Positions 10,751 through 20,600 of a stretch of DNA of 64,000 nucleotides are shown here, piece after piece; the first letter of the stretch is position 1; each line of letters starts with the position of its first letter. This DNA is from Paralichthys olivaceus (taxonomy: Eukaryota > Chordata > Actinopteri > Pleuronectiformes > Paralichthyidae), in NCBI RefSeq assembly GCF_024713975.1, contig NC_091100.1, forward strand, positions 15,074,001 through 15,138,000, given 5' to 3'. Position numbers and translations under genes: made by a program. The notes under the pieces are model-generated. The model saw only the letters and a program-made list of their open reading frames with translations. It was not told where the DNA came from and searched no databases.

Positions 10751-13700
10751 TCACTGAGAGGGAAAACAGTGAGAAAAGGAAATAGAGTTCTGGATGCCCC
10801 ACACTTCCAGGGACTGGATCTTGAAATATCCCTTGCAGAGTGGGATGCTCTTGAATGTGTCACAATGCTCTGTGTATCCTCCCTCTAGGTCTTCCTGCAG
10901 GCAAAGAGCATGGCCCCCATCACCACCTGTAAGAAGAAATAAATACATCAGTACTTACAGCTTAGAGGCCTATGTATTCTATTAGTGTGATAATATCAAC
11001 TGATATACCAATAATGAGCTGTCTGTCGTCTCCTGCTATGAACATATAGGCTTGTTGTCCCTTGGGTCTCTTTGGCTCTTTAGCAGTTGGGGGCTCCTCT
11101 GACAGGGTGGTGAAGGGAATCGTCAGGTAACTGGGATCCTGGGGAGTCCCGGCAGGACAGGTCAGATTTGTGGCGGCTGTGGTGGAGGTGACTGGCGAGT
11201 TGCCGCTTATGGACACCTGGGGGGAGGTGCTGTTGCTGATGTGAACCTGCTGTGGGGATGCTCTTCTGGTCATGATGTTGATCATAGTCTGCTGGTAGTG
11301 CTCCATGCTGGGACGAAGCTGAAAGAGCAATCTTATTTCTTATTTGACATTCGGTTACAGTTTAGATGGCATTCCAGTGAATTACAGTTACCATACTTTA
11401 TGAATAAAGTAATGATCTTATTTGCAGGAGTTTGTCTCACCGTAAAAACAAAACATTCCCCAGTTCCAAAATATGTAACTCCCTCATGGTCATGTCTTCT
11501 TCTTTCTGTCATGTCTGTTGACATGAAGGCCCCAAAGACCTGTGAAATGAGAAATATGAATATTTTATCACCACATAAAATGTAATATCATCGCCAGCAA
11601 CATTACAGGATTTAAAATACAAATCTAAGATTAAAGTGTAACAACATGTTCGTGTTACCTCTTCATCGACAGTTTTGATCATCAACACTGCTGGTTCATG
11701 TCCCTCCACATGTGAATAGAATCTATGTGAGAGAAAACATATGTGTTGTTTTTAGCATCCAATCAATTGCAGCTTCACTGAAAACAAAACCAAGTTCATA
11801 AAACTATTATGGGCCTATATTATTTTAAGAGACATTTTTTTATCTTATTTAGTTGGCCGATAGAAATCTGTAGATATGAGGCTTTAGCGGACATTTTGGA
11901 ATCAGTATTTATATTTATTTGTCAAAATAAATACTAAAGAAAAGATGTATTCATGTTTACGATATTTATAATAAAGCTGTTTAAACTGTAAAATATCATG
12001 TTTGAAAACAACATCTTAGGAATCATTGTCAACATATTTATTTATTATTAATTTATTAATTTATACATTTGCTGTCCGATAGGGATCAACATTATCCTAA
12101 TGTCCCTAATATCAGCATTGACCCCTAGAAATCCATGTCGGTCAAGCTGTGTTATTATTAAGAAGAGAAGGTGGAAGGTTGAAATTTAAGATCTTTTAAT
12201 TTGAGATTTACAAACTCAAACTAAAACAGTTTTTTTATGGGTTTATCACTTTCTCTATGCTTTCATTTACTACACAGTGTGTAAAAACAAATTGATGGAT
12301 AAACACTCATGTATAGGAATTATTGGTTTCAACTTCAGGCAGTTGTGTACATAAACATTTGCCACCACTGAACTGTAAGTCACTTGACATTCTCACTCAA
12401 AGCAAACATGTTGATAGTGAAAACACAGCGCCTCTTTCTGTTGCGTAACTAGAGCTGGGAAAGTGCTGCGACAAGGTGTTCAGTGGTTATTGATCCATGG
12501 TGACCTGACCTCATTTAATTAAAGTATGGGATGACAAAATAGTCGAGGGAAGAGGCCCCTCAGGTCATTAATCATGTCTGTTACACTAGCTTTTAGTGTC
12601 ATTGATAGTTTCTCAGTGGGAATATCATTGAATAAAAGTTACTTACGATGCAAGGCTTCTTCCGTGTTCAGCCGTACTGAACAGCCTAATGGGACTGAAA
12701 AGGGCAAAGCGCTCAGGTATCCAGGCCCAGACGACTCTCATCTCAGTTCCCGTCACAACACTGGAGCTGAAGTTTGAGAAGTCCACTGTCTCCACCGTCT
12801 GCCTTCGGGAACGTTCAAAATAGTCATGATATGAGAAACTGGGATTTGAAATGGATCTGTTTGAACATTTGAAATCACACATAGCTTTTGCATTTTCACA
12901 AATATGCCATTTATCATAAAAAGTTCTGCACACTACATACATGTCATCACAAGATACTACTCCCTCCTGTTCTAAATCAGTTTCTGTATGAACCAACCTG
13001 TTCTGGTGGATGCTGACACCTTTCTGCATAAGAGAGTCCTTGTTGGCATTGAACAGGAGGTTGAGCTCTCTCCGCGTGGCCATCGGGATCATGAAGGCCT
13101 GCTCCAGAAGCTTCTCCGCCGTGCAGTGGCGAGCAACATTCTGCACAAAACTTTTCATGTCGGTTCTGAAGTCCTCCACGTCGGCCACTCGAGAGGACAC
13201 GGACACTTTGTAGAGGCTGAGCAGAGCCAATGCCACCCTTCAAAATGAAGTAAAGTAGTGGTTATGTCATGAGGAATCATATTGTTGTCAGGATTGTTGT
13301 GAAATAGCAGCAGCTGCAAACCTGTATAGGACCTTGTAGCCTTCCAGAAGGTAGACGTCCAGCACTCTGATGGCGTAGGTGAAGGGAAGGTAAGCAAAAA
13401 TCCACATGATCCAGTCCGAGTAAAATTCAAAGAGGTTTTGGTGAGAGCTGGCGATGAGCTTACGGATGCCGCGGCAACACCTGTTCGCAAGGTCTCCAAA
13501 GGTCATACAGGAGGCGCGGTAGGTGAGGAAGGTCTGGTCGATGTAACGCTTATTGGGGTCATTGTAAGAGATGAGTCTGGAGACACTGTAGAAACACTCA
13601 GCTTCATCCTGGCTAAAGTGGAGGATGAGGGAGACCAACGCAGGCAGGATGGGGCAAAAATTCATGTCTGGGAAGTGTTTCCCGAGGCAAAGAAGAATCT

Positions 13701-15717
13701 TCTTAACAGAGTTCAGCCCAGCTTTGTTCAGACAGTATCTGCAAGGAAAGAGCAAACACGGTAAGTGGATATTATAGCACGATATGTAAAAATGTAAGTT
13801 CATGTAGCCAAAAAACAAATCAGCTCTGTCTCTTCATGACCTAGAAAAGCTCATTCATGCCTTTGTCTTCTCAAGCCTGGACTACTGCAATGCACTATTT
13901 ACATGTACCAGTCAATCGTCAGTCTCTCGTCTTCAGCTGGTATAGAAAGCTGCAGTTCTTATTTTAAACAACACCAAGTGTAGCACTCATATCGCTCCAA
14001 TTCTTGCCTCCTTCATTGGCTGACGGTTAAAACCAGGATTGATTTAAGGATTCCTTTAGTAACTTTTAAATCTCAGTAAAGTCTGGCCCCCAGTTATCTT
14101 ACAGAGCTACTAACTCCCCATATGCTACAAGTTGTAATCTAAGATCTTCTAACCAACACTTTGCTTTGAGGAGATTAGATTTGCCAACACTACACATACG
14201 AAACACATTTTTATATGTAAGTCATTTAATGCCTGATTTGAACTGGTTTTAACAGTTTAGTTTGTTTTGATGTATGTAAAAGTATTTGACAAATACGGCA
14301 AGAACAACAACTCAACACAAAAACACAATAATTACATTTTTGCTAAGGGACACAGTTTTGAGAGTTTATGGAAATATTTTGTAATTGTTGTAACACTTGG
14401 TGAAACATGTATTTTAAGGAACAACATCTTTCATCGTCATGTTTTTAGTGTTTTTGTAAATGTAGTAGAGCAACATGTCCACAATGCTTGAACAAATGTT
14501 ATCCCAAAAATGTACCTTGGTATTTCTTCTCCCTCCATGTACTCTGGGACTGGGTGGGGGCTGATCTTCTGTTCTCCAAAGAGCTTCTTGCTCAGATCAT
14601 AGTAAACATCCCTGTCTGAGGTGATAGACCTGCTACAGATATCACAGCAGTCCACATTCAGATGATTTGACGTAAGTGAATTTAAACAATTCATTAACTG
14701 ATTATGCAAAGGTTTTTGAATTTCTGATGTTCAGTGTGACTTATCTTTACCTGCAGTTGAGGCTGTGAATGATGTGATAGTAAGCCTTGGCCCTCAGTGT
14801 GTGTGGCATGGCCCAGAATCCCTCTCGGCCCATGGTTTTCAGCTGCTGGTGCTCACTCCTCAGGATCTGCTGGTATCTTTGTGCAGCTTCAGGATCGATC
14901 TTCTCCCAGTCCACAAATTGTCCATACTTCATTCCCGAGTTGGAACTAATCTCCCAGTTGTCTGACTCTGAGATGGTTATCATCGAAACTGACTTGAGAT
15001 TGCCTTTACTGCCTATACCAGCAAAACATGCATACATACGGTTAATTTTCATTAACACTGTTTGTTTGTGTTTTTGCAATTTTCAAATATCATGTCATTA
15101 TAACATGTTATTTCAGTACCATTAAGTTCTCCAGAGGGTGACACCTTGTTTGGTTTAGACTTGGACTTCTTGGCAGTGACTCGAACACCAGCTCCATCCC
15201 TGTCTTTATTTTCCTTTCTATGTAGTTGTAGGGAACTTGTTTTCTGTCTCAGAGGACTGGACCTGTTGAAGTTTCCCAAGTCAAAGTTGCTGCAAGGCTC
15301 TGACGTCTCATAACTGTAAAAAGACCTGTTGAGAAGTTGATAATGTTAATGATGTATTCAATAGTACTTATACTCTTTTGTGTCAGTTCATGTGTTGTGC
15401 CATGATCTATCTTGCACCAACATTACAAAACATTTTTTCCTGCTCTACTAACTAACATGATCTGGACTTAAAAAATAGAAGCACAACTTTTAAGTAAAAG
15501 CAAAAACATACCTGGAGCGAGGTCTTAGATAAGTTTCTTCTGTCTGCGTCTGCACACCATAGTTCTTGTTTTCCTCTGGGCTGTAATAGGAGTGAGATCT
15601 TTGCCTGGTTCTACCTCCTATGATACAGTCCAAGTCTTGGTCAGAGGACGTGTGGACTGAGACCGAATTCATATTTCCACAATTGGAGAATTCTGGTGTT
15701 CTCGAAATGTGAATCAT
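10751..15717 (-). CDS. tbc1d24-like: TBC domain plus TLDc domain protein, TBC1D24-like paralogue, 745 residues
   Basis: Eleven exons join in frame: 15512-15717 (ATG at 15717, in-frame TGA 18 bp upstream), 15120-15313, 14751-15012, 14516-14629, 13322-13738, 12998-13237, 12647-12802, 11659-11722, 11441-11539, 11009-11318, 10751-10926. A TBC domain (about 190-430) includes KTMGREGFWAMP, ILLCLGKHFPDMNFCP, DEAECF and EGYKVLYRVALA. A TLDc domain (about 500-745) includes WIPERFALF, VEGHEPAVLMIKT and YFGTGECFVF, and ends GGGDGGHALC...HCDTF near the C-terminus. Only TBC1D24 and its fly relative Skywalker, to my knowledge, combine these domains. K192, R196 and R398 align with residues of the human phosphoinositide pocket (K36, R40, R242). 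Human TBC1D24 is 559 residues, so this protein has an extra ~155 residues in front, hydrophilic and Ser-rich, and a longer Ser/Thr linker within TLDc (about 603-660). The usual role is synaptic-vesicle or endosomal traffic; for this paralogue it is inferred. Human TBC1D24 lies elsewhere (16p13.3), so this is probably a paralogue. Confidence 0.92.
13825..14260 (+). mobile_element. Decayed LINE fragment (reverse transcriptase C-terminal part and tail)
   Basis: Conceptual translation on the plus strand gives LEKLIHAFVFSSLDYCNALF, then VSRLQLV and APILASF, with stops and frame changes. This is the well-known C-terminal region of teleost non-LTR retrotransposon polymerases. It lies antisense in intron 4 of the TBC/TLDc gene and is not functional. 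Confidence 0.8.
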
Positions 15718-15798
15718 GTCCAGACTTATTCTTCAAAGAAGAGCAGGTTTGAAGGTAATGCGTCCCCTGGTATCTATTGCACACAGTGAGGATCAGGG

Positions 15799-15807
15799 CT
15801 TTATATA
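15799..15807 (-). promoter_or_regulatory. TATA box of the TBC/TLDc gene
   Basis: TATATAAAG on the minus strand, 82 bp upstream of the start codon at 15717, predicts transcription starting near 15770 and a 5' UTR of about 50 bp. It supports the long N-terminal form as the main product. TATA promoters usually mean tissue-restricted or inducible expression. Confidence 0.65.
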
Positions 15808-17480
15808 AGCCTGTGGGCTGTGGCCATGTGAGACGAGCATGGTTTGTTTGTGGTGATTCACAGAGAGGGAACAGTTCCACTGATTTTCCTGTTTTAACTT
15901 CCCAACAGCACACAGCATCTAATTCTGACCTCTTTCAAAAACACATGACGTCAAATGTCCTTTAAATAACCTCACACTCACAACAATGTTAATAACTGTT
16001 TCCCCCCTTGATGTTACACACAGAACATTCACTTGGTTCATATTGGTGTTAACACATTGCTTAATACTGTATTTAAAACTTAATTTTTTTTATAGCAAAG
16101 TTTATCAAAACATGCATTGATCGGAATAATGTAGTCGATCCGAGGGGTGTAATCATGTTGCTCTTTCTGTGAACCTGCTGCAGGTATGGCATCGAAATGC
16201 CAAATGAAACTATTCCGAGAAGTCTTCCACAGCTTATTATTCTACACAACAGATATTTGTTTTGATCCAAACATGACTACTGTTTGGTTGTGAAACATAA
16301 AACCTCCACTCATACTTATCTCATATGTGGGCTTCACATGTAATCAGGTTGAAAAACAAACTGTCAGGCCCCCATGAGTGGAGGGAGCATGCTGTCATTC
16401 CTTCACATTAATTTCCATAGAGGCCAGGACAATATAAATACGTACTTATATATATTAAAACTATATACAGTTCAGTCTATGAAGACACATTCTGAGGAGT
16501 GTTTATAGGAATGTACCTGTTTATTTTTATTTTCTGTGAAACCTGCCATGTTGCTCAGTGGCTTTTAAACAAAAATGAATGCTAATTCTTAGAGGTTGAC
16601 TAATTTCAAAGAAAAGGAGGAGTAGAATGTGTCTGCTTGTCTTGACCGCCATTCATTATGAACTGTCCTCTCGTTGAGTTCGAGTCTCTACAGAGATGAT
16701 TTACGTGTTTACATTTCTGTGATAGCATAGGCTTGTCAGTTAAATCACATGTTCAAGTTTTTAAAGGCTCATTAATGTATTAAAAATATGAGTTCCTTTT
16801 TTAACTGAATGTCAGAGGTGCAGTTGTGTTTGACTTGAATTTCTTCTATAAAGCATCAATCTTTTTTACCTCCACCAGGGAGGTTGAGTTGTTACCCCCT
16901 TATTTGTTGGTTGATTATATAATCGTCCCTGAATATACAACCACTAACATGATTCAATATTTATTTATTTTTATATTTTTATATTTATTTTTTAATTATT
17001 TTGTACGTTTATTTAATTCACTGACCAAACAAAACTATTTAAATGCAAACATAGAATCTCAAATCTTGAATGAAAAGGAGCAGAAAGAAGAACACTCTTA
17101 TGTTATCTGCCCCTCTTTCACAAGAAATTAATTTAGAAAGCAAATAATCAATCAAATTCAAATAACTGCAGGCCAACACATCCCCTCACATCCTTCTAAT
17201 AGCTCTTAAATTACAATAATTTTATACCAGTCAAAGAAGCTCACAAAATGATATACCTGCCGCAAAAAAAAAAAAAAACAGAACAAAATTTAATTTACAC
17301 ATTTTATTGTATTTGTATATAAAACATTCTGGCTTTAATTGTTTTTTTAAATATAATTTTGTTTGTTTTGGATTATATTATATCTGTATGAAAATCGTGT
17401 ATACTTTAAGTAATGAAAGCAAGTAAACACATTAAAAGATCTATTTTAAAGTTTCTTGCAAACCTTTAAAAAAACGCGAC
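15808..17480. other. Intergenic DNA between the TBC/TLDc gene and stx8
   Basis: AT-rich DNA with homopolymer runs (A16 near 17263-17278) and no convincing gene. Minus- and plus-strand frames up to 101 codons here lack protein-like composition. A weak match to the teleost repeat family at 63233-63622 (ACCTCCACCAGGGAGGTTG) occurs near 16868. The right end runs into the stx8 promoter. Confidence 0.5.
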
Positions 17481-17487
17481 CCTGGAG

Positions 17488-17522
17488 TCACATGATTCTC
17501 TCGCCTTGCCGTAGTGACGTCA
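17488..17522 (+). promoter_or_regulatory. stx8 promoter elements: M-box and CRE
   Basis: TCACATGA (17488-17495) is the exact reverse complement of the MITF/TFE M-box TCATGTGA. TGACGTCA (17515-17522) is a full palindromic cAMP response element. Both lie 80-120 bp upstream of the stx8 start codon. CREs at this position are common in constitutive promoters. TFE factors drive lysosomal genes, which suits a late-endosomal SNARE. Use of either site is inferred. Confidence 0.6.
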
Positions 17523-17604
17523 CACCCAAACAAGCGACAGTCAGCTGGTGGCTTGTGTCGGATGCTCGAACCAGCTGGGTTTTCTCTAAACAACTTGTAT
17601 CACA

Positions 17605-20600
17605 ATGTCTCAGGATCTATGGTACGTGAGGCTATCAAACGCTGTGATTCGTTGACTCGACTGTAACATTCACCACTTGAAACGACGTGTATAGCCCTGG
17701 AAGCTACTCTTTCTCTAGCCTGTTAGCAAGTAGGAGCTAGCTCTTCCCCATAGACATTAAGGCTAACGTTAGCTTCCGGCTTCAACAAGACATTACACAC
17801 TCATCTTGTGTTGTAACGGACCGGGACAAAGAAAAGTCGTGATTTTTATAATTGTTTTAATGTCTTCTCTTCATGTTAAAACTTAGTAACATTACTAGAG
17901 TCTCTCTGAGGTTGTTTCTGACAAAACGAACAACTCCACACATTTAATCCAACAGCGCTGCATATTAGAAAGACTAAGATAGTGTAGCCCAAACTTCAGG
18001 TTTGCTCCCTCAGCTTCTTTCAGATGCTTAATGAAGTATCAGCTTATCATTGATTTATTGAGCTGGCGTGTATCAACTGCATTCATCTACAAGATAAGAC
18101 ACATGTCTTGTATTTATAGGTTGCACAATATTAGGAAACACATACGTCTTCCCCTTGAGCAGACCCATTGACCAGAGATTCACTCCTTCTTTTCTCTACA
18201 TGAATCACCTACTTGCCTCCTGATTTATTATTGTGTTTGCATGTCCTAAGACAGTGATGGCTCTGTTTTCATGACACCTCTGGTCCGTTCATTCACTTGT
18301 AGGTTACAGAACTACGACGCTACTTGTCGCCTGGCGCAGGAAATCGCAGAAAATGTTCATGAGCGGAACAGGCAGCAGAGAACAGGGGGGAACACTGCAA
18401 AGGTGAGGTGTTTCATTCACAAAGTTCAACTGAAAAGACCACTGTCTACACATTTTGTTTTCGTTCAGTCAGTCAGTGTCTATATCTTGTCTTTTCAGAT
18501 CAACATGACGCTACGGGCGTCACTGCAGAAGCTGAAACAGAATATTGCCCAGCTCAAAGAGGGCTTGTTGCGAGCTTCGTCATCTCGACGCATGTATCCT
18601 CTTTTTCGAAAAGAATGGTGGAGCTTGAATTCCATACATGATAAGAAAAGGAGCCTCAATGCTTCACATCTGATCTCCTTTAGCATAGGATACACTGGAA
18701 CATTTTTAATGAAAGGAAGGAGAAAATTCCTGTAAAATATAAGGGAATGCACTATTGTAGTTTCACCACGGCAGACCCATGTCAACAATAGTCGACATAG
18801 GCTTGTGACATGACTCCCAAACCCTTGAAATTTGAGGAGCTTTAAATCATCCAATATAGATTTATTCTCATTTAATCTGATGAGAAACAAACGTATTTAA
18901 TTTCTTGTTCATAACATCATTACTAAATCTCCTTATTGTGAAATGGACCAAGAAAATTCACTACCCAACAAATGTCTTAGAAAGCTAAAAATCACCCATG
19001 CCCAGAGACTCAATTTACTAATGTTTAAATATAATTTATATTCAAACAAGTCATTATTTTTTATTAATTTCTTATTTTAATGTCTTGACTTTTTATTTTT
19101 ATGTCAACAATATTTAATTTCCCGGTATGTAATTAATGGTAAATGTTTCCTATATACAACTTTGGAGGTGAGATACTGTATTTGTCAGTAAACCCTGACC
19201 TTGAATTGAAGGCCTACAGCATTTAGTATGTCACTGTTCATATCTTCTAAGTGTTATAGATTAACTGATTATAAACAAACAGTGTAACTGCAAAGAGATT
19301 TTATCAGCACTACTGTAGTTGTCTAGATCCTTTCAAATTCACATCTTTCTTGGACCTCTTGACACTTTCTATTGAGGTCAATTTGGTGAAGAAGAAAGAT
19401 TCTTCTGACTCTTCAACCGCAGACCATAATTACATGTTGGGATGGAGGTTTCTCTCACTTGCAGTAGCAGTTGTATTCCTATAGAGTGCATCAGAGTGTT
19501 TTAGAATATGTCTACTCCCCAACACCTGAAGAGTTTCCTCTTAGGAAGGTTTTGTAAGTGATGTTGACCTTTTGCATGACCTTAACACGACCTCTTCAGA
19601 ATGCAGTCAGAAGCTGACAGGAGACAGAACCTCATTGATGACCTGCTAACCAGAGAGAAGCAGCTCAATGCCACCTTCAAGGGAGACATCACAGAGCCAG
19701 AACCTTCCAGGTATTTAGATATAGGCAGAACATTTTATCTGAGATAAGAGGAACAACCAGTATGCACAGATCTCACAAAGCATTATCTGCTGTTATTAAG
19801 TGGAATTATAAAGCACTTGACAGAAATTCAAAGTTGCAGTCTGAAATTCTGCACATAAACAGAAGTTTGTCAAAAAAAAGGGGCTATTATAACAAGTTTT
19901 CAGTTCTCTCTGAAACTCCTGGAATATTTGCCCATATCTGTCACTGTTGAACAGTATTTCCTGTCTGTTTAAAAAATAAAATCTAGCACTGATTGCCCAA
20001 TTAAAAATAATGAATCCTCATTCTCTTGTCTATCTCCTTGACCAGAAAGGTCATAGGCTCTGTTTTCTGCTTTGATGAAATGCCGCTGTTCACTCACTTT
20101 GTGTGAAAGTCTTTGCACATCCGGTATGACCCATGTGCCATGACCTCTTCCTGTGCTATCACTTGGAAGGAAGTCTGTCTGTCTGCCATTTTGACAAGGC
20201 GCTTAACTTCATAGCTAATTCTTAATGAAGAGATTTGCTCGCTTCGCACTGTTGATCACACATTTGGCCCCTACACACAGACACACATACACACACACAA
20301 ACACACACACACTTGCGCGCGCTTATCAATGTCAATGTAAATTACTCATGTTGTGGAGAATCTGTAGTCAGATTTTCTTCCCGAAGCAATTCTCCATAAC
20401 TTAAACCATTAAGTTTCAAATGGAGACACATTGTTTGACACAAGTTTAGAATTAGCTTAACTTTCTGTTATAGTTGGGTTTATGCAAGTTGTGGTCATAG
20501 TTATGGTCAGAGTTAGTGTCCTGGAAATAAATGTCCTGGAATCGCACATCAAATGCTGCTGTCAATCATGAATTCTCAGCCCCTTTTTATTGCATCAAAT

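Noticed and set aside
10318..10785. 155-codon plus-strand frame
   Set aside because: Antisense to the 3' UTR and stop region of the TBC/TLDc gene, with no protein-like motif.
16868..16905. Possible further copy of dispersed repeat family A
   Set aside because: Only the CCTCCACCAGGGAGG motif matches; the flanking DNA does not follow the family order.
18495..18890. 131-codon minus-strand frame over stx8 exon 3
   Set aside because: Antisense shadow; exon 3 on the plus strand matches syntaxin-8 and splices in frame.
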